Shown here: piece after piece, positions 46,340-57,900 of the stretch
Position numbering within the stretch: position 1 is the first letter of the stretch
How the letters are laid out: each line of letters opens with the position of its first letter
Assembly: GCF_020283565.1 (NCBI RefSeq)
Contig: NC_060060.1
Location: 31,930,001-31,994,000 of the forward strand
Length of the DNA: 64,000 nucleotides
Direction: 5' to 3'
From: Trifolium pratense
Lineage: Eukaryota > Streptophyta > Magnoliopsida > Fabales > Fabaceae
Made by a program: the position numbers and the translations under genes
Notes under the pieces: generated by a model
The model's input: only the letters and a program-made list of their open reading frames with translations
Databases searched by the model: none
What the model was told of the DNA's origin: nothing

Positions 46340-49300
46340 TCATGGATTCCTCATAGATTCTTGCCTTCTAAGGGGAATCCCTTCACCATCATCAAAGTCA
46401 TCCTCTTCTGAATGCTTATTAAGTCTAACAGATGAACCTTGTAAACATGTAAAAGAAGATAACATTAATAATCATGTTTTAAGATGGCAAGACCTTACAC
46501 CCGAAAGTGTATTGTGAGCCCAATAGAAGGAATTCTAAAGTAACGTGAAATTACAACATGGGGGTCACTAGAGCATACCATCAGTCATATCCTTAGTCTT
46601 GTGCAGAAGAAAAGTTCCTGAAAGTATCGTCACAAACCCACATATTTCTGTGATAACTTGTGTTGGACTTTGCCTATCCCAGTCCTGATATCAAGTATAA
46701 TACTCAATCAAAAATCAATATTCAAAATAGCAAAAAACGGACAGACAGATATTTGACATGTAAATTGTTAAAGAAATGAGGAAAAAGAAAGCAGTTTTAA
46801 ACCCCCTGTTGAAGGTAGTAATAACAGACTGCAGACAATCATTGACTCTCTTAATCAGTTTATTAGATATATGTGGGTCCCACTTTGATAATCTTCCCAT
46901 ACTTCTAGGTATCATACAGCAAGTCTTCCCATAGGCAAGATTATCAAAAGAGGAAGAGTTTCAAGAGACGGATTTGAGAGGTTTGAAAGGGCAGATATGT
47001 TTGGGTGCGTGAAATAAGATCAGAATAGATGAAATAAAGAGAATATCAAAGTTTTTTTTCACCTGATTTGTGGAACATGATGGATCACCAATGTTGTCAA
47101 GAAAAAATATCATAAAACAAAAGATCGTATATAAGGTTTGCTATAAATAAAATTAGCATTCGGAACGGCACAATGCTCCATTCAAACGTTGGGCGTGCCA
47201 CTACCAAATAAAGTTTCAAATAAAACCATAATAAAAAGAAAAAGGTTGGTCCTAAATAGCCCAATACCCCTCTCTCAAGTTACCCTGGTTTTCTTTTCTC
47301 TCATTAACCGTCTACCTCCATCAACAGCAGCACTTCAAATAGAGAGGTCGCGATAGGGGCAGGAGAAAGGTTGTGAGAGGTAAAGCATAGCAACAGTAGA
47401 GATAGAACAGGAGATGACAAATGGAAAGTGAAAGATAGAGAGATGTGTCATGTGTGTGTGACCCATAAACAATCAGGGGAAACTGGTTTTCCAGACAATG
47501 GCGTGGGACTGTGATCTCACCATCTTCGCAGAAAAAAAAAATACTGTGATCTCAGCAGAATACAATTCTGAATGTGATCTGAATGACCAGACTTGTGCAA
47601 AATCGTAAAACCGCACTATATTGCAATTTAAATCACAAATTTAACAACATTGCCCATCAGATCATCAATCCCACATTCTTACAGGTTTCCTGCTGATCCC
47701 ACATCAATCCAGCAGGTTTCTGATGACAGCTAGGACTGGGCCCTAATGCTTCTATTTTGCCATTACATTAAAAGCAAGTAGAACATAAACATGAAATAAT
47801 ACATAATACATAGTGCACAGAAAGATGTTTTATGCATTAAATAAATCAGTTAGACAATAGGCTTCAGAAACACAGGTTATAAATTATGCAGGCACTCTGG
47901 ATATTGTAAAAAAATTTATGGAGTCACATTCAAATAAAAATAAAGCAACAAAGTAATGGCCAACAATATTGGTCTCATAACAAAACTTACCTTAAACATG
48001 ATAACACTAGCCACAATGGTTAATGTTGTGAACATAACATAATAAATGGGAGATACCACTGCTGTATTGAAAGTATCCAATGCCTGATTAAGAGAAGAAA
48101 AAAAAAGTATCACATAAATTAACTGGCCACTCAGAAAAGATGTATCAATGTGTAAAAGTTACTCTACAATATTAATATATAGCAGGATCGTGGCCAAAAC
48201 AACATCTAGAATTAGGAAATGTATATTGAAGTGCTAATCCTACACATTTAGTTCTAAGCTATAGAATTAATGAGCTTTTCACATAGACCATTCAGATACC
48301 TAAACTTGCATTTATATGCATTTAAATTATTAAACCATTCATTACACTTGCATCATCAGATCTTCCTATTCATTATCCACCTGCAAGCCATTGGAATATA
48401 AGGCATCAACTTCAATGCACTAATTCTCTTTCATAAATAATGACGTAAAACATGGAGTGTTCAAGGAAAACCATTATCTTTATCATAGCATTTATTTATT
48501 AGAGCTTAACTGCCACGGCAGACTGCAAAATAACTTCACCACAGTGCAAAATGGAATTATGGATAATGATTCGTTACTTTTCCTCTTCATTTTAATTTTT
48601 TTTTAGATTATTTTTATGAATTGCTTTTCATTAAGTGACTTTATGAATTTCCAATTTCATTTCATTTCAACAATTTTTCCTATGAATCAAGTTAGTACCT
48701 ATATCTCACTCATACGAAGCCACACATTTTCAAAGCATGCGACATTTTGAATTTCCACAGGCTTTGAGCAGTTGGCATGCCACAAAGGTGAAACCTTGAA
48801 AACGTATATTTTAAATGTTCCCTTTGTTTACATTTTTTTATACTATTTATTCATTAAACAGTGGATATGACAAAAAAAAATCTTTTTAAATCAGTGGATA
48901 AAATTCTCAATCATTTGCGGAAGTTTGCTAAAAGATTACAAGGTTGTATGGGGTAGTAATGTGATTAAAGACTTCTAATTAGAATGATAAGTGGGGTGGG
49001 GTGGGAGGGAGAGAGAGAGAGAGAGAGAGAGAGTAATGGTTCAAGAAAACATCATTCATATGCCAGATGAGAAGAAAAATACTCCCTGCTTGAACAATTT
49101 AATATTCTTATAAGTACAATCAAGAAAAAAGTAAACATAAAATGTAAAATCAAAAGGCGTTTTACACTTTACAAAAAGAGCATAAAATGTAAAATATGTT
49201 ATATTTCCACAGATTTCAACAGCATATTGAAGAGTCAATTAAACTAAATAAGTGCATGGTGGAAATACAATATGATACTTCAAATAAATGTAAACATCAA

Positions 49301-51597
49301 GAAGAAACAAGAGAAGCTATCATACCTTATTTAAATAATTCATTTGGGTAAGAACGCAAACAGTTACAACTAAAGCAAAAACCCAAGTTTGAGGGTAAAT
49401 TAGCTGATTCATCCCAGACAGAGTTAACTTTATGGCAATTCCAAGAGCCTTGACACTCATAACCTATTAAAGGAGAAGCTGACAATATAAATACAGAAAG
49501 AAAGAAAAAACAGAGAACTAGATGAAAACAAGGACAATTCATCAACAAAAAGATGATGAGACATACCGATAATGAACCTACAAGGGAACAAACACCAATA
49601 TAAACCATTATGTGTGTTTGGCCATATAGAGGAATGAAGTGGAAGACAAGAATAAAGGTAGCTGTTATAACCAAAGCTGCATAAAAGAGAAAAGCTGCAA
49701 AAGAAAGATTGTGTCTTTTGGTTAGTAGTCAATTACGATATGATATTTTGAGTAGACTAACATTTCAAGGTTGAGACTACCTGGATCCATAGCAAGATCC
49801 CATACTTCCGGCACTGATTCAATTGCCCGTTCTTGAGGGGCATGTAGAACAATTGTTGTAGACCCCACAACACACAAAGCGCAACCAAGAACTCCAAATA
49901 TATGCAGTCTCTCCCGTAAGATAATATGGGCAAGGGCAGCACTGCAAGACAGCATCGCAAATCAGAATTTACAAAGAGTCAAGCACAAATATGAAGCTTA
50001 AATTTTGTCATACCTGATAATAATGCTAAGAGCACCAAGAGGAGTGACCAATATAGCTGGAGCAAATGCATATGCTGCAAAATTGGCAATCTCTCCAACA
50101 ATCACTGTTGAAATGGCAAATGTTAGAATAGAAATTTTAATCCAATGGTTAGTATCAGTAGCTGTAAGCAACTCAGATTAATAAAGCGTACATAGATATT
50201 TTGTTGGTATCCTTAGATTTGAATGTAGAAATATTCCATGGAAAATGTGTAATAGCAAAAAAGAAGTAAGAGGTTTAGAAGGAAAAGCAGAAAAGGTGCA
50301 ATCTTTAACAACTTTTTTCCTTCTACGATATATCTGGACAAGTTACAAAAATTTAAATAACTTGACCTAAACTTGTAACTTTTTATGAGTTAAAAATTTG
50401 TACAGAGATGAGAGAAAACATATAGAAGAACACCCCCTATTTAGATTTGTTCTGCGTGGAACTAACATTAAACAAGTTTAGATAGCAACTACTAGAAGCT
50501 GAAAAAGGAGTCGTGGGGATGCACAGAAAAATCAAAGATACAGTTCAGCAACGTCAAACAATAAGATGTCTCACAAACAGTTGTCAATGAAAATATAGAC
50601 AAACATCCTATTTAATTTCCACAATAAATGAACCATGAATGACTCACTTGTTATCATGCCCACCCACCAAAGTGGTTCATACAAGTACGAATAGCCTCCA
50701 CTTCCTGCGAAAAGATAATTATTTCGGAAGTTAGTTACCGTTGCGCACGATTTGATCAAGTATATGCTAAAAACACAAATATAACGCAAAAATCAGATAT
50801 TTTGTGGATAACATAGTTCCTTGAAAAACGAAACCTGCCACCTACTCACTCCGTATAGTATAATATATATAAACCAAGCTGAGCCAATAGAGTTGACAAG
50901 AATCCATTTAATTTTAAAATAGTATAATTATTTGTCCTCCATACTGATGAGTACCAACGAGATGAAAAACATTTGAAGTTGTAGATAATTTTTTCACCGT
51001 ATTTTAACATTAACATCAGGAGCGGGCCAAATAAAAGTCCATTTTCTGAATCCCAATTGAGACAACGGTAGAATAATCCCAATCACTCATTATTCCGTAA
51101 CAAATAGCACAAGTAAAGAGTACCAAAGAGTTGTATACATTGAAAACATATACTGATTTTGAGAGACAGGAACTAATCTACCTAATGAACCAAATCTACA
51201 TCAAATTTAAGTTGTGAATTATAATGAGAAGACACGAAAAGCTTGACATTGTAACTAATCCAGTTTCAAAAACAGTTAAAGTTAACCATTTGAGAAAAGG
51301 TAAAAACCTCAAAAATCCAGATCTTGAGAAAAAGAAATAATCCATTTACCATAAGACAATCCATGGAAGTAGACAGTGGCAAGTAAAGAAAGATAATTAA
51401 GCAAAGTAATTAAAGTAGATCGTAAGAATGATACCTGCTCTAATTCCACTAGCACCGGCTTTTTTCAAACCTTTCTTTTTGACAATGAAACTAGCACCGA
51501 TGAAGAAGCTAGATGAAAGAGCAAGGACTAGACCTTTAATGTTATCAGATGACATTCCCTCGCGCCAACTAGGACTCGATGATGAAGTAGTCGCCAT
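46340..51597 (-). CDS. NIPA-type magnesium transporter (DUF803 family)
   Basis: Nine minus-strand exons, 51435-51597, 50648-50704, 50014-50104, 49781-49941, 49567-49694, 49326-49463, 47991-48083, 46579-46684 and 46340-46437, join in phase to 344 residues, the usual NIPA length. NIPA proteins are nine-helix membrane proteins of the drug/metabolite transporter superfamily; animal members carry Mg2+, and plant members are annotated by homology. Visible signatures: [28 protein letters not shown] at the start, [85 protein letters not shown] and [17 protein letters not shown]. The tail is cytosolic and charged ([20 protein letters not shown]). Two large introns (about 1.3 and 1.2 kb) make the gene 5.3 kb. 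The exact paralog is not assigned. Confidence 0.95.
48985..49033. repeat. (GA)n microsatellite in a NIPA intron
   Basis: A G-rich GGGGTGGGGTGGGAGGGA stretch runs into about eleven GA units. Confidence 0.9.
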
Positions 51598-51773
51598 CTC
51601 GCGGAAACAAAAACCCTAGCGAGATGGATCTCGCCACTTGTGAAGAAACCAATCCAGAGAAATTGAAATTGCGGTCGATACAGTTGTCAGAGAAGAGAAG
51701 GTTTTGTTTCTATGGATCGGAAATGCTTTGCTTTGCAATTTGGGATTTCAGAAAGGGAAAAAGTGGGAGAGAG

Positions 51774-51819
51774 ATTATTATTATTATTATTGGAAAAATA
51801 ATAATAATGATAATAATAA
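51774..51819. repeat. (ATT)n-(AAT)n inverted trinucleotide repeat upstream of NIPA
   Basis: About six ATT units, a 5-base spacer, then ATAATAATAATGATAATAATAA. It is able to fold as a hairpin and lies about 180 bases upstream of the NIPA start. Confidence 0.85.
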
Positions 51820-52134
51820 ATTTTTACAGTGTAACTGAGACCACTAACTAATGATGTAGATAGATAGAAGATAGATGAGTGGTACACTCCATTGTTGATT
51901 CTATGTTAATCAAGTACTTTGATTCAGGATTACTCTCTTGTTTGCCCTAATCTCAAATACGATTCTATTTTCTCTTCTTCCTCCTTTTCTTTTCTTGTTC
52001 TTCATTTTTTTTTAATTGCATTTATTTACTTTATAATTTTATGTACTCAATATTTTTTAAATTGCATTTATTTACTTTTTTATTTTACTAGTAAGAAAAT
52101 ACTATTGTTGACCAAAAATATATATAATATACTC

Positions 52135-52429
<295 letters not shown>

Positions 52430-52523
52430 TTAGCTAGCAATAATAAAATAATAAATGTCACTCTCACAATCTCGCTAGTTGCAGCATTCTTACAACTTAA
52501 ACTTATGCACTATTAGTAAAAAC

Positions 52524-52526
<3 letters not shown>

Positions 52527-52560
<34 letters not shown>
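52527..52560. repeat. Poly(A) run of 34 bases
   Basis: An uninterrupted A homopolymer. No LINE or SINE body was recognised just upstream on the plus strand, so its origin is unclear. Confidence 0.95.
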
Positions 52561-52562
<2 letters not shown>

Positions 52563-52779
52563 TCATCTCCATCAACATCATCTCAAAATGTTCAACTTCA
52601 CTTAAAAATTCACCATCTAAAATTGTTTTTTCTTCTTCTTCATCTTCTTCTAAAGTCACGTGTACTATCCTATGTATACTTTTCTTATAGTCACTGTCCA
52701 TTAAAGGAGTTAACAAGAGATCTTAACTTTTTTTTTTCTTCTGTTAATTGATCTACTAAAAACACCAAAAGATCTTTGT

Positions 52780-52958
52780 TACCCGATCAACCCACCCGAA
52801 ATTATCCACAACCCGATCCCTCCGCCAACCGACGAAACCGCACAAGCAATTGGTCGGAGATGGGTTGCATTTTTCATTGATCGATTATTGTTGGTATTGA
52901 GTTTTTCGACCCGAACCCGACCGAAACCAACCGATGTCCAGCCCTACTATGAACTCAG
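52780..52958. repeat. GC-richer repeat with one hAT-like end
   Basis: It contains CCCGAACCCGACCGAAACCAACC motifs in outline and ends GATGTCCAGCCCTA. The reverse, TAGGGCTGGACATC, resembles a hAT terminal repeat. No matching left end was found, so this is a truncated element at best. Confidence 0.4.
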
Positions 52959-53339
52959 AAGCCGCTACCGCCATAAGACAAATCGATTCCGAGTCCGCAC
53001 ACTAATTCAATATGTTATAAGCTCTACAATTTGTCACAATAAATGAAGTTCAAACTCCACTGTTTCACTAAAATAATTAGAACCCACGTTTCTCCTTCTT
53101 TCTTTCACTCATTTCAACCCTAATTCTAAAAAAACACATTTCAATCACAAAATAAAACATACAATAAAATACCCCATCCGCAAACCTTTGTTGTCAAACT
53201 TAATACTTTCACTTTCAGCCCTTTTGAACGTCGTTATGTCATTTGTGAGATCAATTGAAAGCAACTTCAGATCCTTATTCTTTTCTATATGATAATTTTT
53301 TTTGTTTTTCTTTGTGTGTGTTGTTTGTTTTTCATGTTG

Positions 53340-54110
53340 CTTTAAACTTAAAAAGACTAGGAAGAATAGTGTAGAGTTTCTGAAAGATCCACTGATCATC
53401 TTCCACTACATCATTGACTTTGAGGGATGTGTCACTAATATCGACATAAGAAACCAGGTTACAAAGATAATCATCACCGACCCACTTATCATACTAAAAT
53501 GAAATCTCTCAACGACCAACCCTACAAATAAAACCATTTTTAAGGACATCATTCACTTTGACAATTGTTCTCAAAACACACGAAGAACCTTGAGAAACAT
53601 TAACCAGAGGTGGGTATCACCAAGATATTTACTATTAAACATTTGGACCCATAGTTTTTTAGGACTATTGAGAACGTCCCAAACATGTTTCCCAACATAG
53701 TTGTATCTGCCTTTCTCGTTGTTCTAATGTCAATACTTAACCCAGTTCTTAACCATACTTAACCCAATTCTCTATAGACTTTTGATACCACAACATTTTT
53801 TCTTGAGCAAAAAGGACGTTATAGTCTTGTTGAAGTTGACGCTCAAGAAGGATTAAATACGATGTGTAATAAATGTCAAGTTGTTGATAAACACCTTTTA
53901 ACCTGGCTTTAATTGTGCGCTTGTTCCTGAAAATATTGCCAAAAACCTCTTTATTAAAAATAATAGAATGATATTGGACTTGAAAGTTTGAAAACAAAGA
54001 CAATACATTTTTAATCATTACAATTAAATAACAAAATTCAGAAATATCATTAAGTCGATAAATTGATTGCATCCACAACACTTTTGGATTCTGTTTCAAA
54101 AATGAAATCT
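53340..54110 (-). mobile_element. LINE ORF2 fragment lacking the reverse transcriptase core
   Basis: The minus strand from 54099 reads FNKEVFGNIFRNKRTIKARL, LERQLQQDYNVLFAQEKMLW and YQKSIENWVKYG. This is the linker that in plant LINEs lies just before the reverse transcriptase domain. After a short broken stretch the same strand (53710-53350) reads VGKHVWDVLNSPKKLWVQMF, LRTIVKVNDVLKNGFICRVG, FWYDKWVGDDYL and DDQWIFQKL, which belongs after the reverse transcriptase domain. The catalytic core between them is absent, so this is an internally deleted, dead copy. Confidence 0.8.
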
Positions 54111-54410
54111 ATGAGGTCTATACATTCCACTTCCTTCATAGCATCAAGTAAATCAGTTATCAATAGCATCTCCTTCAACGATATAGTAGTTTTCATTTAT
54201 CCAATAAACTTTATAATTTAATGACTAGTTTCATGAATTTCGTGTGCCCATTTCCAACATTCTTAAAAGAAAGTGTGACCTATTTTTAGTTTTAGTTTAG
54301 ATAAATTGTAATTAATTAATCGTAAAAAAATGTAATTAATTAATAACATTACTTATATTAGATTTTTTTTTTGTCACGGCATTGTTTATTTTAATAGTTT
54401 TATTTGAAGG

Positions 54411-54661
54411 TATCGTTTGACCTGATTTTTTTCCCTCTTATTTTGAGCTTATGCAAACAACTTATGTAATTTTTATATATTATTATAAGTTTGTCAAGAT
54501 AGTTTATGATAAAATAACTTATAAAATTACAATTTTCACTAGTGTGAACTTATAAAATAACATTCTGTAAAAAAAAAAAAAACTTATAAAATAACAAAAA
54601 CTTAATTTATATTACATAAGCTATTTGGATAAACTAAAAAAAACAAGGCCAAATGGACCCA
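54411..54661. repeat. Possible MITE with imperfect inverted ends
   Basis: GGTATCGTTTGACCTGATTTTT on the left and its approximate inverse AAACAAGGCCAAATGGACCC on the right enclose about 250 bases with AACTTATAAAATAAC repeats. No clear target-site duplication was seen, so the family is not assigned. Confidence 0.4.
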
Positions 54662-54915
54662 AAAACTCGGTATCCGATACTAGGATCGATTATTGTTTAT
54701 TTTAATAATTATTACATTACGTTATTTACACTGTTAATTTTATGAAAAAAATAAAATTTGTTTAAACAAGAAAATATATAAATAAAAAACGTTATTTTTA
54801 TGCAGAAAAACATTTTTGTCACAAAAAAGAAGAAAAAAACAAAAACTATAATAACAACAATAAAAGATGTATTGATACCGGCCTCCAATCGCATCTTCTT
54901 CTTCTTCTTATTCTT

Positions 54916-54945
54916 AAACCCTAATCAGCTAACTTAAAACCCTAA
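54916..54945 (+). promoter_or_regulatory. Two telo boxes upstream of BOP1
   Basis: AAACCCTAA occurs at 54916-54924 and again at 54937-54945, 50-78 bases before the BOP1 start codon. This motif is common in plant ribosome-biogenesis genes. Confidence 0.7.
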
Positions 54946-54993
54946 CGGCTCATTCTTCACAAACCTAGCAACTATAACCTTGCGACAACGACG

Positions 54994-57900
54994 ATGGTGG
55001 AGCTCGATAACCAGAAGGAAGCACCTATCCCATCCGATTACAATGAAGATTCAGATGATTCTGACTCCACTCAACATTCCGACGAATCTGATTTCGAGGT
55101 ATTCCATCTTCACTTTCTTCATTCACTTTTACTCATTATACTAGACTAGACTAGACTAGTTTCATTCTGCAGCTTGCTTGCTTGGTTATTGTAGGACTCT
55201 TCTGCAGATAAAGACGGCGACTCTTCTTCCGGTTCATCTGATTCCGATTCCGATTCCAAATCTGAATTAGAAGATGGTTCCCTTGCTCAGGATAACTCCG
55301 GCGATTCAGAAGACGCAGAATCTCAAGACGAGGTCAGTTTCATCACTTTCTTTTGTCTCAAAACGTGTTTTTGTTCTTATTTTATTAATTAATTAATAAT
55401 GTGCTCAAAATGAATTATTGCAGGACGACGTCAAATCAGAAGGTGGAAGTGAGGGCTCTGATATTCATCAGGAAGGAGTAGGAGGAGATGAGAGTGATTC
55501 ATCTGAGGATGAGGTGTTTATATCATCTCATCATTCTAATTATTTGTTGTAATTGATTTCCATTTCTAATATAGAGCTGAGTTTGATTACGTTGTCGTTC
55601 CTTTTTCTTAGGTGGCTCCGCGAAATACCATCGGAGAGGTCCCTTTGAAGTGGTATGAGGATGAACCCCATATCGGATATGACATCAAGGGAAAGAAGAT
55701 TAAGAAGAAAGAAAAGGAAGACAAATTGGGTTCTTTTCTTGCTAATGTTGATGATTCTAAGAATTGGTTAGTCTCTATTTTGATTTTCATTATTGCATTC
55801 TGTTTGTACTTGTTAACATGTATAAGTTAGTTACATACAAGTGTGTCTTATATAACCTTTGAAGACTAAAATTCGACTAAGAATGCTTTGTATCTTTTTC
55901 TTTTTAAGTGTGTAGATTGTTAATAGGATGCATAGATTTGGAGTTGTAGGGTTTGGTCTGTTTAGATTGTTTATACTTTATATAGATTTTGAGAGCATTT
56001 GGTGATATCCATGTTTATTTTTGTTGTTAAGAGGATTACTTACAACCATTGATGGAGGATGCTGCATCTGTGTTTGTAGAAAACATCATTGATTTGCTTT
56101 TATTCTTGACCATTTAGGCGGAAGATCTATGATGAGTACAATGACGAGGTAGTGGAGCTTACAAAAGATGAAATAAAAATTGTGCGCAAACTAATGAAGA
56201 ATCAGGCACCACATACTGACTTTGATCCATATCCGGTCTGTATTTACTTTCATTTCATTTTTTTTAGACTATTAATCTCAGTGTTATCGATAATCGGTCA
56301 TGGCGGATTTTGGTCTCTCCGATATGATAAAAATCGGTCGATATGGCGGTTTTTCTGCCATAATCCACTATAGCTGCACCACAAAACGGCCGTTATGGCG
56401 AGTTTTTAATTTTCGGCTCTCCTCCATGGACCGCCATCGACAACACTGATTAATACAAGTATTGAAACAAAATTAGCATCCATAATTCCTTAAATGCATT
56501 TCTCCTTCGTAATGTGCAGACATATGTTGATTGGTTCAAATGGGATGGTGCCAAGCATCCATTGTCTAACGCACCTGAACCCAAACGAAGGTTCATTCCT
56601 TCAAAGTGGGAAGCTAAAAAGGTAACAATTCTTCCTTCATTTACATACATTTTGTACATAATGTGAAATAAGTCAACTAGATGGGAGATTATGCAAGTTA
56701 GAAAAATAAAGGAAATTGATTTCTCTTATCAATCATCTACTTCCATGACTCTACAGGTTGTGCAATATGTTAGAGCCATTCGCAATGGATCAATAACTTT
56801 TGACAAGCCAAAGGAGGAGGATGATGCATATCTCTTGTGGGAAGATGATTCTGGTTTGACAGAAAAGGCAAATCATTTGGCTTACGTTCCTGCACCAAAG
56901 CAGAAACTTCCTGGTATTAAATGGGACTTGAATTTTGGAGTTCAATATAATATTAGTTTTTCTTTTGAGGTGCTTTTGGTGTTAATAATTTCATTTTGCT
57001 TATCAGGCCATGATGAGTCATATAATCCTCCTTTAGAGTACATTCCAACCCAAGAAGAGATTAATTCGTATCAATTGATGTATGAAGAAGACCGCCCTAA
57101 ATTTATCCCAAAAAGGTACTGTGCTTTGAGTATAAATATTTTTGCCTACGTCTCTCTTTATGCAGTTGAACTAATACATTTTAATCTCCAGGTTTACATC
57201 TATGAGAAGCATCCCTGCTTATGAGAATGCTATGAAGGAGTCTTTCGAACGCTGTTTGGATTTGTACTTGTGCCCTCGAGTTCGAAGAAAACGTGTAAGT
57301 GAATAACGTATCAAATAACTACTTTACTAGTATTTTCTTTGCATGTCAAGTGTTTTAATTTGTTGCTACTTTTTACTTACTATTTTGTGTGTTCCGTAGC
57401 TGGTGTAATTCATTTATATTTTGTTTTTCTCCCATGTCCAGCTTAATATTGATCCTGAATCTTTAAAGCCAAAGCTTCCAAATAAAAAGGAGCTTAAGCC
57501 TTACCCCATAACATGCTATATCGAATATAAAGGCCACGAAGGTGCAGTTACATCAATTTCAGTTGAAGCTTCAGGACAGTGGATGGCTTCAGGTACATGG
57601 ATGTTGATAACAAATATTTTGGCTCCAATTAAACAGTGGAGATCGGTATCCTTACTTATTTGGATTTTGTGCAGGTTCAAGTGATGGAACTGTCCGTGTC
57701 TGGGAGGTTGAAACAGGCAGATGTCTGAGACGGTGGGAGATTGGTGAAGCTGTAAACTGTGTTACTTGGAATCCTCTGCCTGATATTCATATTCTGGCCG
57801 TGTCTGTGTAAGTCGGGTTTCATTGATTATAAAATCATGTATTTTTTTGTATATATAATATTTAAATTTTCCTTTCTGATATACACATGACTTGATTGTG

